The notes: generated from the letters alone by a model not told the origin. A DNA stretch of 64,000 nucleotides from Hemileia vastatrix (GCA_030280995.1 JASXTE010000016.1:23444501-23508500); one strand, 5' to 3'; shown: positions 32,569 to 42,681, counted from the stretch's first letter. Numbers and translations: made by a program.

Positions 32569-35178
32569 ATGTCTTCTTCTGCTGTTGCTTCTGGATCTTC
32601 TAACCCTCTTACTCCCTCAGTTAGAATTGTTTCTTGGGATGGCCCAAAGTTTGATGGGGAGGAGGTTAAATGGTTCATTAGCAGGTATGAAGCTGCTGCT
32701 GCTGTTGATGGTGCTTCCCATGTGGATATGGTGAAGCAAGTTAGATTTTTTATTGCCGATAGGGAGGTAGAAAAAGAGGTTATTGCTATGCAGGCATTCA
32801 AGGACAAGGATTGGGTTAAGCTTTCTAAAGCTATGGTTGATAGATGGGGTGTTAGGTTTACTATGATGGACCTCAATAAAATTGTTGGAGACTGGCAAGC
32901 TAAAGGTGGTGTTTCTTCAATGGTGGACTTCAAAAAACTTTGTGTTCAGTTTGATGAAGTGGTAGAATATCTTATTTTGGTGGATGAATTAGTGCATGAA
33001 AATCAAGCAAAAGATTTGTTTTGGTCAGCATGCAGTAGGGATATTCGAATGGACGTCTTGAAGGATCTCTCAAGAAAGAATTTAATGAAGGAACTGCCAA
33101 ACGGTGAGCAGAAGTTACCGGCTCTGGAGGTTATTAAAGAGAACATCCAAGCCCATCTAAAGTTATTAGCGTTGGACAAGTATCAAGAGTCTTGCACTCA
33201 ATATGTCAGTAAGGTTAGCGAAGTTTTGGCCGAGAACAACGATATTATGGTCAAAGCCCAGGAGGCCAAGAAGGCACAAATGGGTGTTCCTGCTGCAAAA
33301 GTTGAGGGCAATGTAGACAACAAGATGGTCGATCGCTTGGCCGATTTAACGAAACAGCTAAAGATATTTGTCCAAGAGACTCAAAAGGCCAGTAAGGCCC
33401 CAATCGCTTCCTCGTCGACATCGACTTCTTATCAGTCTAGAGGGTATGAACGTCGAAATTATAATGGCAATAACAACGGTAACCGCTTCCCAGGCAATGG
33501 GAGAAATGGTGGGAATGGTGGTAGTAATTATAGAGGTGGCTATGATGAGCCAAAGGTGTGCTCCTATTGTAATAGGAGGGGTCATAGAGCAACAGTTTGT
33601 TTTGCTCTTGATAAGGATATGGATGCTGGGCGAGTTTTATTTGATGGTAAAGTTTATAAATTTCCTGATGGTTCGTTCATCAAGCCCAGTGATGGACAGT
33701 CTCCTTTTGATTTGGTCAGAAGAAGTTTAACGGCTGAAAGGAGAGCCAGATTTGAAGAGGTGACGGATGAAGATGTTAATGCCAAGGGTGGCAAAAATGG
33801 TAACGGTAATGGTGGAAAAGCTGACAAAGGTAAAGAGAAAGAGGTCAGTAAAGCCACATTTTCTACTTCTTTTGGTGGTTTAGAGCTGGCGACGGTTGCC
33901 CAGGTGGAGGGTAGCTGTATGGCTGGCGAATACGATGTTAATGCTGCTAGAAGAGCAGCTGCTACTAAGGCGAAAAGTAGCATTCAGAGCCAATTGAGGG
34001 CTAATCCTGGCAAGGCCAATAACAAAGTGAACCCTTACTCTAAGGACAAGATTTCTAGTGCTCAAACTGCCGCCAACAAATTGAACCCTTACTCTAAGGA
34101 CAAATTATATAAAATGCAGAAGGGGATTGCTGATATGGGGCCCCCTAGTTATGGCAAGTTTGATTTAAATGGTGAGCCTATGCCAGAGGATGATTCGGAT
34201 TCTGAGGAGGACGTACCGTTGGCGTCTCTACCCAGACCAAGTTTTAGCGGTCCCATCCCAATGGAGGGAGTAAGAAGGACTAGCGATGGATCAGGATTAG
34301 TGCAAGAAGCTGGTGACGGAGTTAGGGTTATAGAAAGTGAAGATGTTATAATGGGGGGTGAAGATGGCTCGGTTGGACCTCAAGAGGTACCCAGGGCCAA
34401 GGTTGTTAAATCAAAGGTCCAGTATGAGCGGCCAGTAGTTTCTGGTCAAGCTAATGCAATGGACGCAGTTTTGAATAGGGTGAATCAACTTCAGATTCCC
34501 TTATCTTTAGGGGAGTTATTTACGATTAGTCCGGCGCTTGCTCAAAAGCAAAAGAAGCATTTGACGAGGCGTCGGGTTTCCACTGGAGAGGTGGAATATA
34601 TTTGTGAAAATGCTGAAAAGTTTGGGGAAGATGTAGATACACATTTTTCCGCTCCCCTGGGTTACCTGGTGGTAACTCTTAATGGTAAAGAAGTAAAGGC
34701 CTTGGTCGATTCAGGGTCTCAAATTAATTTAATTTCATTGGAGCAAGCAACGAGTATAGGCTTGCCAATTAAAAGTGGAACTGGGGGAAACCTCAGAGGT
34801 ATTGGAGGGCATGCAACAGAGCTAATGGGTACTGCTGAGCATGTCAGGTTAGGCATTGGTGGATCTGTTGGTAAGGTTCACTTTTATGTGGCCAGAGGAG
34901 CAGTCAAAACTGTTCTTGGTGGTCCTTTTTTGATGGATTTTGAGGCCAGGATAGGGTATCAAGCTGGCATGGGAATTAGTTTGGAGATCACTGGTGAAGA
35001 TATGCGGAGGTTACATATGCGGTTAGCACCTCCTGGAGATGAAGGTTGGGAAACACGGCCAGGGATTACTACTCTGTGCCAGTGTTGTGTTTGCACCAAG
35101 AAGCGGCATATAAAACGGACGGCTTCTGGTGAATTATGTTTGTTGGAAAGGGATGAATGCCCTCATTTTTTGGGGTAG
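32569..35178 (+). CDS. gag: Gag-protease polyprotein of element C
   Basis: 869 codons from ATG at 32569 (177 bp after the LTR) to TAG at 35176. The N-terminal ~270 residues form the capsid-like region (KFDGEEVKWFISRYEAA). A Gly/Asn/Arg-rich tract precedes a CCHC zinc knuckle at residues 331-344 (CSYCNRRGHRATVC), which binds the genomic RNA. A Lys/Gly-rich and acidic linker follows. At residues ~705-800 lies a retropepsin with DSGS at 714-717 (ALVDSGSQINLIS; flap-like GGNLRGIGGHA). Protease within the gag frame, separate from RT, differs from element A. The last codons hold a slippery heptamer that should let some ribosomes enter pol. Confidence 0.95.
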   Translation: MSSSAVASGSSNPLTPSVRIVSWDGPKFDGEEVKWFISRYEAAAAVDGASHVDMVKQVRFFIADREVEKEVIAMQAFKDKDWVKLSKAMVDRWGVRFTMMDLNKIVGDWQAKGGVSSMVDFKKLCVQFDEVVEYLILVDELVHENQAKDLFWSACSRDIRMDVLKDLSRKNLMKELPNGEQKLPALEVIKENIQAHLKLLALDKYQESCTQYVSKVSEVLAENNDIMVKAQEAKKAQMGVPAAKVEGNVDNKMVDRLADLTKQLKIFVQETQKASKAPIASSSTSTSYQSRGYERRNYNGNNNGNRFPGNGRNGGNGGSNYRGGYDEPKVCSYCNRRGHRATVCFALDKDMDAGRVLFDGKVYKFPDGSFIKPSDGQSPFDLVRRSLTAERRARFEEVTDEDVNAKGGKNGNGNGGKADKGKEKEVSKATFSTSFGGLELATVAQVEGSCMAGEYDVNAARRAAATKAKSSIQSQLRANPGKANNKVNPYSKDKISSAQTAANKLNPYSKDKLYKMQKGIADMGPPSYGKFDLNGEPMPEDDSDSEEDVPLASLPRPSFSGPIPMEGVRRTSDGSGLVQEAGDGVRVIESEDVIMGGEDGSVGPQEVPRAKVVKSKVQYERPVVSGQANAMDAVLNRVNQLQIPLSLGELFTISPALAQKQKKHLTRRRVSTGEVEYICENAEKFGEDVDTHFSAPLGYLVVTLNGKEVKALVDSGSQINLISLEQATSIGLPIKSGTGGNLRGIGGHATELMGTAEHVRLGIGGSVGKVHFYVARGAVKTVLGGPFLMDFEARIGYQAGMGISLEITGEDMRRLHMRLAPPGDEGWETRPGITTLCQCCVCTKKRHIKRTASGELCLLERDECPHFLG

Positions 35179-35504
35179 CAAGGGCTGATCGCTCTAATGT
35201 TGTAATCTCTCCTCAGGATGAGATCCCGGATTGCAATAGGTCAGCTCACTTGGAGATAATTCAAGTGGATTCTCAATTATTTTCTGTTAATATTACTTTG
35301 GAGTGCAAATATGTTATGGACTTTTCTCTATGTTTATTGGATTTACCCTGTTTTTCTATTAAATTTAAAAACGGTGAAAAAGGCAAAATGGGCCAAATTA
35401 GGTTGGATAAAAATTTGAAGGGTATGTTTGATGACCTCCAGCAAGAGGTTAAACTGCAATTATCACCTTCTATTACGGACCTCCAGCAAGAGGGTAAACT
35501 GTAA
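35157..35504 (+). CDS. Start of the pol frame of element C, ends at a single TAA
   Basis: This is the -1 frame entered from gag. It encodes ~110 residues without a recognised domain and ends LQQEGKL and TAA at 35502-35504. The same frame then stays open into pol. A near-identical repeat unit just upstream has CAA at the equivalent codon, so the TAA looks like a CAA-to-TAA change in this copy. A programmed readthrough is less likely, as the following bases (TTATCT) are not a known readthrough context. Confidence 0.7.
   Translation: MPSFFGVARADRSNVVISPQDEIPDCNRSAHLEIIQVDSQLFSVNITLECKYVMDFSLCLLDLPCFSIKFKNGEKGKMGQIRLDKNLKGMFDDLQQEVKLQLSPSITDLQQEGKL
35166..35172 (+). promoter_or_regulatory. -1 ribosomal frameshift site between gag and pol
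   Basis: T TTT TTG in the gag frame, followed by GGG TAG, fits the canonical X XXY YYZ heptamer. A -1 slip enters the frame that continues GVARADRSN and then pol. The shifted frame is open on both sides of the overlap. Element B shows a diverged counterpart near 60320. Confidence 0.75.
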
Positions 35505-35715
35505 TTATCTCATCAAAACCCGATAAAAAATCTCGGTATAATTAAAACACAAAAAAATAATTTTTGTGAAAATACTATTACGGACCTCCAGCAAGAGGGT
35601 AAACTGCGAAAATCGTATCAAAACCCGATTAAAAATCTCAGTATAATTAAAACCCAAAAAAATAATTTTTGTGAAAATTCAATTCCGGTCCTCCAGCAAG
35701 AGGTTAAACTGCCGA
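35430..35715 (+). repeat. Four CCTC-loop-GAGG-TTAAACTG repeats at the gag-pol junction
   Basis: CCTCCAGCAAGAGG followed by (G)TTAAACTG or GGTAAACTG recurs at ~35438, 35477, 35585 and 35690. Between copies two and four a ~105-bp unit (AAAACCCGAT, AATCTC, GTATAATTAAAAC) is repeated. They are translated as LQQEVKL/LQQEGKL. Confidence 0.85.
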
Positions 35716-35738
35716 CTTTCTTTACGGGTGATTTACTG

Positions 35739-38700
35739 TTGGATAAGGGAAGCAAAGGTGTTGGAAAATCTGTTTATAAATTAGACGAGGGAAAGGAGAA
35801 AAGGGTAAAATTTAAAAATGAAATAAAATATTTTTCTAATTTTTCTTATTCCGATTCTGGCGATGAAGAAGATTCATTTGATGAAAGTTTTAATGGCGAT
35901 ACAAAAGAAAATGTTTTACCTCAAGTTAATTTAGATGTGGACGCAGCCAAATATAAGAAAGTAGCAAATAAAGTTCGACCTATTAATGAGCCGCTACCTG
36001 CTGAATTAAATCCACCTTTGAGAAGACCAAGGTTATCAAGAGATCCTTATGAAAGTCCCTTGGTAAAGAATCCGCCTGAATTTTCTGAGACGTCAAGAAT
36101 CACTTTTGAGAGACTGGGTGTTGTTAATTTTGGACCTGATGGTTGGTTGTCTGGAGAAGAGAAGAAGTTGTTGTTGGATGTGATGGTCAAGCGAGAGAAG
36201 GCCATTGCTTTTGAAGAAGAGGAGAGGGGTGTGTTGAAGCATTCCTATGGTGAGCCTTACAAGATTCCTGTGGTATGTCATGAACCGTGGCAGCAGAAAC
36301 CGATTCCTATTCCAGCTGCATTGAAAGAAGCTTATATCGAAGTTGTCAGAGAACGGATACGCACTGGACTGTATGAGCAATCAACGTCAAGTTATTCTAG
36401 TCCTGTATTTTGTATCAAGAAACCGAATGGCAAGCTTAGAGTGGTTCATGATCTTAGGGAATTAAATAGGGTTACAATAAAGGATGCTGGGATACCACCT
36501 AGTGCTGAGGAGTTTGTTGAAGCGTTTTCAGGGAGAGTGTGCTATGGTTTGGGAGATATTATGGGTGGATATGATGAGAGAGAGTTACATCCGGACTCAA
36601 GGCCTCTCACTACATTCGATACGCCACTTGGACGTTTACAGTTAACAAGATTACCTCAAGGAGCAACAAATTCGGTTGCAGTTTATCAAGCTCAGATGGC
36701 TTGGATCCTTCAAGATGAAATTCCACAATATGCTGGAATCTTTATAGATGATGGAGGAATTAAGGGACCAACAACCGACTATAATAACCAGGTGTTGGAA
36801 GAGAATCCCGGGATACGCAAATTCATTTGGGAGTTTGCAATTACTTTAGAAAGAATCTTGTTTCGAATTGAAGAGGCTGGTTTAACTATTTCAGGTTCAA
36901 AATTTTCATGTTGTGTGCCAGCCTTAGAAATATTAGGCCATGTGGTATGTAGAGAGGGTAGGATTATGTCCAAGAAGAAAGTTAAAAAAATTCAGTCCTG
37001 GCCAAGACCCAAGAATACGACCGAAGTTAGAGGGTTTTTAGGCGTTTGCGTATATGTTAGAATGTTTATCAAGGACTTTTCTTCATTGGCAGCTCCATTG
37101 AGACGGTTAACGAGAAAGGATGCAGACTGGGAGTGGGATGAAGAGTGTGAGAAGGCGTTTGTGAAGTTGAAGGAGGTTGTGGGGAAGGATTTAGTCCTGC
37201 ACAAGTTGGATTATGGAAAAGATGCTGGCAGAATTTATTTAGCAGTTGATTCAAGTCAGGTTGCAGCTGGGGCGGTTTTGTCTCAGATGGATAAAGCTGG
37301 TTACATCAGGCCAGTTAGGTATGAATCTGTAGTATTTACTGAGGTCGAATCAAGATATTCTCAACCAAAATTGGAATTATGTGGTGTGGCGAAAATACTG
37401 AAGAAACTTCAGCATATTTTGTGGGGGCAACATTTTGAGTTGCAAGTGGATGCGAAATCGTTAATCCAGATGATTAATTCCCCAAGTTTACCGAATGCAC
37501 CCATGACGAGATGGGTAGCTTTTATTCAACATTTTTCGTTTGATTTAGTTCATAAGCCTGGCAAAACTTTTACTATGCCAGATGGTTTATCAAGGAGACC
37601 ACCCACTGAAGAAGATTCAGACTCAGAAGAGTTCGATGAAGATATACCTATTATCAAAGCCAGCACTAAAGGAGCTGAAGACTTTCCATACCTCCCCCAT
37701 GAGGTTAAACTGGCAGGACTATTGTGTTTAGATTATGATGATGATGACCTCCACCAAGAGGATAAACTGGAAAATAGTTTTTATGTTAATAAAGGTGTTG
37801 GAAAAGGTGTAGATAAATTCGGCAGAGAGGAGGTAGAAGAAGATGTGGTGTATGTAGAGGAAGATGGATTTGTAGTGTGGGATAGTAGTAAATTAAGGAA
37901 TGGTGTATATGTTGGAGAATTAGAGAACTTAAATAAAAAGGTGGATAAAGAGAAAGAGGTATTTTCAAATACGGTTTTCGAAGGATCCAAAGGTTCAGAA
38001 GAAAAACGTCGACATAGCTCAATTAAAGATTTATTTAGGGGTCAACGATTATTGGCTCATTCATGTGCAGGTGATATTGGTGATAGAGAAGTCCCTATTG
38101 ATGTTATATTAATCGATTTTCAAGATGAAGTCTGGGGTCAGACTGGTTTTTATTTTTTGTTGGTCAAATATTTGTTGACTTTAGAGAGGCCAGAAGATTG
38201 TGAAGACGATGAATGGGTGGCTATCAAGAGGAAGTCATCTACGTTTTACCTATCTGGTCGACGTTTAATGAGGAGGAGGTATCCAAATCCTCAAGTAGTT
38301 ATAACTCAACAGAAGGGGCAAGAATTAGTTTTGAAATCACTGCATGAAGATCTTGGGCATAGAGGCGTTGGAGAAACGTTTAGAAGAATTTCTGATCGAT
38401 TTTGGTGGCCTGGCATGAAGATGGCTGTTAAACAGTGGGTTCAGTCATGCGAAGAATGTCAAAGACGAAGTTATTTAAGGCCAAAAGAACCTGGACACGC
38501 GACCGGTGAATATACGCTCTTTGGAAGAGTTAGTTTAGATGCCGTTCATATAAAAGAGGGATGGTATAAATATTTAATTGTGGCCAGAGATGATTTATCT
38601 GGTTGGGTAGAGGCAGCGCCTCTTATTAATTTAACTGCCAAAAATGTGGCAGAATTTTTTTTGAATAATTGGGTATATAGGTATGGGGTGATGAAGTTGG

Positions 38701-39428
38701 TGACGGTAGATGGAGGTCCTGAATTCGGGACAGAGTTTAAAGAGGCCGTATTGAAAGTTGGATCAAAGGTTAGGGTAGCAACCCCATATTATCCTGAAGC
38801 TGAAGGCATGGTGGAAAGAGGGCATCAAGTTATTAAGGATGCTTTAGTTAAAATGTGTGGGACAAGTGCCGAAAAATGGAGGCACTATTTACCTTTAGTT
38901 TTATTTGCTGATCGAATCACTGCCAAAAGGACGACCGGATTTTCACCTTATGAACTTGTTTTTGGACAGAAAGCAGTTTTACCGGTTGATTTAGAAGCTG
39001 AATCATATCTTGGAGTTGACTGGGACACGGTCGAAACTACTGAAGAATTATTGTGTGCAAGAATGATGCAGCTAGAAAAGAAAGAAGAATATTTAGAAAA
39101 GGCATATTCGCGGATGATGAAGATCCAAAATCAATCAGTTAGATATTGGGATGAGCGGTTGGCACATCGATTAAGGAAACCTTTGAACCCAGGAGATATG
39201 GTCCTGGTGTATAATAGGAGTTTGGAAAGTCAGTGGGGAAAGATGTTTGCAGATAGGTGGAATGGACCGTATAAAATCAAGGAGCAAGTTTCCGGCGGTT
39301 CATATGTGCTAGAAGAGTTGGATGGAGTTGTATTGAAGAAGAGGGTAGCTGCCGATCAAGTGAAACGGTTCTATCCTAGAGGCACCAGGAGTGCCGAAGT
39401 CTTCCTCCGCAATGAGGATAAACTATGA
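35739..39428 (+). CDS. pol: Pol polyprotein of element C: reverse transcriptase, RNase H, integrase
   Basis: The listed start is the first TTG in the final open block; the frame is open from 35505, so translation should arrive from gag by frameshift. RT blocks: PNGKLRVVHDLRELNRVT, LGDIMGGYDE, LPQGATNS and the catalytic FIDD at residues 335-338 (YIDD variant). RNase H starts at IYLAVDSSQVAAGAVLSQ. Integrase: zinc finger HEDLGHRG...CEECQ near residue 870-920, then Asp 934 (SLDAVH), Asp 991 (TVDGGPEF) and Glu 1026 (GMVERGHQ), a DD35E-type triad. The C-terminus (NRSLESQWGK, WNGPYK, VLEELDG) is the GPY/F-like module; there is no chromodomain. Two TTAAACTG stem-loops lie inside the coding sequence between RNase H and integrase. 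Confidence 0.96.
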   Translation: MDKGSKGVGKSVYKLDEGKEKRVKFKNEIKYFSNFSYSDSGDEEDSFDESFNGDTKENVLPQVNLDVDAAKYKKVANKVRPINEPLPAELNPPLRRPRLSRDPYESPLVKNPPEFSETSRITFERLGVVNFGPDGWLSGEEKKLLLDVMVKREKAIAFEEEERGVLKHSYGEPYKIPVVCHEPWQQKPIPIPAALKEAYIEVVRERIRTGLYEQSTSSYSSPVFCIKKPNGKLRVVHDLRELNRVTIKDAGIPPSAEEFVEAFSGRVCYGLGDIMGGYDERELHPDSRPLTTFDTPLGRLQLTRLPQGATNSVAVYQAQMAWILQDEIPQYAGIFIDDGGIKGPTTDYNNQVLEENPGIRKFIWEFAITLERILFRIEEAGLTISGSKFSCCVPALEILGHVVCREGRIMSKKKVKKIQSWPRPKNTTEVRGFLGVCVYVRMFIKDFSSLAAPLRRLTRKDADWEWDEECEKAFVKLKEVVGKDLVLHKLDYGKDAGRIYLAVDSSQVAAGAVLSQMDKAGYIRPVRYESVVFTEVESRYSQPKLELCGVAKILKKLQHILWGQHFELQVDAKSLIQMINSPSLPNAPMTRWVAFIQHFSFDLVHKPGKTFTMPDGLSRRPPTEEDSDSEEFDEDIPIIKASTKGAEDFPYLPHEVKLAGLLCLDYDDDDLHQEDKLENSFYVNKGVGKGVDKFGREEVEEDVVYVEEDGFVVWDSSKLRNGVYVGELENLNKKVDKEKEVFSNTVFEGSKGSEEKRRHSSIKDLFRGQRLLAHSCAGDIGDREVPIDVILIDFQDEVWGQTGFYFLLVKYLLTLERPEDCEDDEWVAIKRKSSTFYLSGRRLMRRRYPNPQVVITQQKGQELVLKSLHEDLGHRGVGETFRRISDRFWWPGMKMAVKQWVQSCEECQRRSYLRPKEPGHATGEYTLFGRVSLDAVHIKEGWYKYLIVARDDLSGWVEAAPLINLTAKNVAEFFLNNWVYRYGVMKLVTVDGGPEFGTEFKEAVLKVGSKVRVATPYYPEAEGMVERGHQVIKDALVKMCGTSAEKWRHYLPLVLFADRITAKRTTGFSPYELVFGQKAVLPVDLEAESYLGVDWDTVETTEELLCARMMQLEKKEEYLEKAYSRMMKIQNQSVRYWDERLAHRLRKPLNPGDMVLVYNRSLESQWGKMFADRWNGPYKIKEQVSGGSYVLEELDGVVLKKRVAADQVKRFYPRGTRSAEVFLRNEDKL
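37690..37772 (+). repeat. Two TTAAACTG stem-loops inside pol
   Basis: CCTCCCCCATGAGG plus TTAAACTGG (~37691) and CCTCCACCAAGAGG plus ATAAACTGG (~37749) are embedded in the coding frame (PHEVKLAG, HQEDKLE). Element B has both at ~57638-57690. Confidence 0.8.
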
Positions 39429-39760
39429 AATTTCTTAAAATTTATCAACTCCGAAATGAGGATAAACTATGACATTTATGAAATTTTATGGATTACTCCG
39501 CAATGAGGATAAACTATGATGTTTATAAAAATCTTATCATCCTCCGCAATGAGGATAAACTATGATATCAATGAAACTTTATGGATTCCTCCGCAATGAG
39601 GATAAACTATGAAATTTCTTAAATTTTATTAACTCTGAAATGAGGATAAACTACAATTTTAATGACATTTATCAAATTTTATACCTCCGCAACGAGGATA
39701 AACTATGATATCTACGAAATTTTATGGATTCCTCTGCAACGAGTATAAACTATCTTCTTA
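39405..39760 (+). repeat. Eight tandem CTCC-loop-GAGG-ATAAACTATGA repeats after pol
   Basis: The unit CTCCGCAATGAGGATAAACT, followed by ATGA, recurs every ~40-50 bp at ~39409, 39451, 39497, 39541, 39589, 39632, 39683 and 39731. The first copy overlaps the pol stop codon (RNEDKL then TGA). Loop A/G changes occur while the stem is mostly kept. Confidence 0.88.
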
Positions 39761-39954
39761 TTTTTATCAAAAAAAAATACTTTACTATCATTACACTGCA
39801 TATGGGCGACGAAACTGTGATGAAACTTAATAAAATGCAAGAAAACCTTCATTGAAAATTTTCAAAATTAAAAATTCTTAAAATATGGGTGAAGATAGTG
39901 TTGGAAAAATTTTAAAATTTATTGGAAGAAGTGTTCACAGGGGAACCTTCTTAA

Positions 39955-40440
39955 TTTAATATTGGCAAGTGTGGGGGTAATTGATGGGCTGGCTGCTCTA
40001 TACACAATTACCCCATAATGTTCGTTTCCAAAATTTTCCCTGTTTCTAGTTGAATCCTGGCTTTGTCTTTTAATTTTAGGAAGTCCACTAAGACTATAAA
40101 CTGGAACGAATCAAGAGACACCGTTCTCAACGCCGGATTCAAGATTTTTTTTATTTTATTTTGTTTTTGATTTTTTATGTTAGATTGTGATTTCTTTTCT
40201 TTAATATATATTATGAATTATTGTAAAGGTGATGCTCACTGGTGGTCTCTAATCATTTTTATAAATTGGAGGGAGCCCACCCAGTGATCATCATTATAAA
40301 AATTATCTTTTAAAAACTTTCATTTATTTTATTTTCTTTTCAATTTCTTAAAATTGTGTAACCACATCAAGTTGCACTTGGATGTGGGTATGATGTCAAG
40401 GGTACGGCTCATCAAATGGCCGGGGGGCATCTTTTAAAAT
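39955..40440 (+). other. Three conserved inverted-repeat cassettes in the 3' region of C
   Basis: In order: GGGGGTAATTG...CAATTACCCC (39972-40013), GATGCTCACTGGTGGTCTC...CCCACCCAGTGATCATC (40228-40292), and CCACATCAAG-TTGCA-CTTGGATGTGG (40371-40396). All three also occur in element B in the corresponding strand, with changed intervening sequence. Confidence 0.72.
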
Positions 40441-40554
40441 TTTTTTTTTAGTACTTTTTTTATCTTTCTTTTCACATTCATTTATCTTTCTTTAAAATTA
40501 AATTTTAACTTTTATTTCAAAACTATCTTTTCTAAAATCTTTTATTTTACCCTT

Positions 40555-40575
40555 AAAAAAATAAAATAAAAAAAA

Positions 40576-40607
<32 letters not shown>

Positions 40608-40740
40608 ATAAAAAATAAAAAATAAAAAATAAAAAAAAAATAATAAAAATAAAATAAAATAAAATAAATAAATAAAAATAAAATAATAAAATAAATAAAA
40701 AAAAATAATAAAATAAAATAAATTAATTAATTAAATCAAA
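40555..40740. repeat. A-rich simple-sequence tract
   Basis: Runs of AAATAAAA and AAAATAAA for ~185 bp; length is likely unstable between copies. Confidence 0.9.
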
Positions 40741-40854
40741 ATTATTATATTTCTCAGTTTTATTTTTTAGTTTTCATTCTTTTTAGTTTTATTGATTTAG
40801 TTTAGACAGGAAACAGGGTCTAGGGAAACTCAATACCTATGGGATTTTACTTCA

Positions 40855-42022
40855 AGACAGCTGTTAGTCCTCTAAGACTTTAAACTGGCTACTGTTCAAG
40901 ACGTTCTTTAAGGTTTATTTTATACGTATTTTGGATCTTTTAGTCCTCCAAGACTTTAAACTGGCTATTTTCAAGACTTTCATTAAGGATAATTTTCTTT
41001 ATCTTGACATCTGTTAGTCCTCCAAGACTTTAAACTGGCTACTGTTCAAGACTTTCTTTAAGGTTTTATACGAATTTTGGAGCTGTTAGTCCTCCAAGAC
41101 TTTAAACTGGCTACTGTTCAAAACTTTCCTTAAGGTTTTATACAAATTTTGGAGCTGTTAGTCCTCCAAGACTTTAAACTGGCTTCTGTTCAAGACGTTC
41201 TTTAAGGTTTTTATACATATTTTGGATCTTTTAGTCCTCCAAGACTTTAAACTGGCTACTTTTCAAGACGTTCTTTAAGGTTTTTTTTTATACGTATTTT
41301 GGATCTGTTAGTCCTCCAAGACTTTAAACTGGCTACTGTTCAAGACGTTCTTTAAGGTTTTTTTTATAAGTATTTTGGATCTGTTAGTCCTCCAAGACTT
41401 TAAACTGGCTAATTTTCAAGACTGTCATTAAAGATTTTATATTGGAGCTGTTAGTCCTTCAAGACTTTAAACTGAATTTCAAGGATAATCAAGATTTTAT
41501 GGATATTTTCGGAGACGTATTTCTTTTATATAAATCAAATGTTAGGTCCACCAAGACCTTAAACTGGACTATTATCAAGTGTTGGGTCCACCATGACCTT
41601 AAACTGGATTTCTTATTGATTAAATGTTTGGTCCACCATGACTTTAAACTGGTAGTTCATTCATTGTTTAGTCCACTATGACTTTAAACTGGAAAATTAA
41701 TATCTGCAGGATAATTCAACATTCATTGGACCACTATGGCCTTATACTGGATTACTTGTCGATCAAATGTTTGGTCCACTATGACATTAAACTGGATTAT
41801 CAAATTTATTCAATCTTTGGTCAAGCCTAGGCCTTACTTAGGAATATATCAAGATATTTATGCACTTAAACGATCTTTGGTCCACCAAGACCATAAACTG
41901 GCAATCGATTATATGTTTGGTCCACCAAGACTTTAAACTGGAATGTCAATCTTGTTTGGATAACTCAATTCAATCTTTTAATTTATCACTGTCCACTATG
42001 ACTCTAAACTGGTTATTCAATT
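40855..42022 (+). repeat. Array of ~18 covarying stem-loop + TTAAACTGG repeats in C
   Basis: Units are AGTC-CTCCAA-GACT-TTAAACTGG in the first half, then GGTC-CACCAA-GACC-TTAAACTGG and mixed forms. Copies sit near 40866, 40940, 41012, 41088, 41160, 41236, 41310, 41382, 41451, 41545, 41586, 41630, 41670, 41728, 41775, 41878, 41918 and 41990. Changes of AGTC to GGTC are matched by GACT to GACC in several copies, so pairing is kept. Loops keep the form CNCCAA/T. Open frames through this array are by-products. Confidence 0.9.
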
Positions 42023-42668
42023 ATTTCTGGAATTGGGTGCTGATAGCTTTAGGAGGCTAAAATTTTAGGTGGTAATGATGCTAAAGAAAGCATAATGGTT
42101 AATTAGGTGAAATTTGTGGCGCTTTAACATGGTCTAAAGTTAATATTATTATTGGAAGCCTGGCAAAAGTATTTTATGGGTTTGCTGTAAAGCAAAGTTT
42201 GAAAATTGTGATGAAGGAATCAGAAGTCAGGATGGTAGTTGGATTTTAGGGAATGATTTTTTTTAGTGCCTCATAGTTAGGCCATTTTTTTTGGTGTGAA
42301 GCTTGGAGGACCTTATGGCGAGATTGGAATCATAGAATTCGGCTCAGTGGGGGGCCCTATGAGGTTGGAATCAGGAGTATTCGGCTCATAGGAAGATCCA
42401 CTCTCTCAATGCTGTGACAAGAAGGAAGACTGGTATATGGGAGTCTGAAGGGATTCAAACCTTGCTCTCAGTAGTGGAATCATCACAAGATTTATATTAT
42501 TTTATTTTATGTTATATCAAGCCAGAGAAGAAGAAAGAACGTTTTTATTATAAAGATTTATAAGAAGACCAGCTAAAACAAATTTATCAAATTATTTTAT
42601 TAGAAAAGATAATTCTTTTGGAATTGCTCAACCACTTATGCAAAGTTATAAGAATGGGGACATTCTCG

Positions 42669-42681
42669 ATTGGAGGGAGGA
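42669..42681 (+). other. Polypurine tract of element C
   Basis: TTGGAGGGAGGA directly precedes the 3' LTR; the same GGGAGGA stands before the 3' LTR of element B. Confidence 0.85.

Noticed and set aside
39405..42022. CRISPR-like regularly spaced repeats
   Set aside because: Units are short stem-loops with variable spacing inside a retrotransposon 3' region of a fungus; there are no unique spacers of constant length or cas genes.
41442..42060. Open frames of 66-79 codons with recurring TLNW motifs
   Set aside because: They are translations of the TTAAACTGG repeat array and not independent genes.
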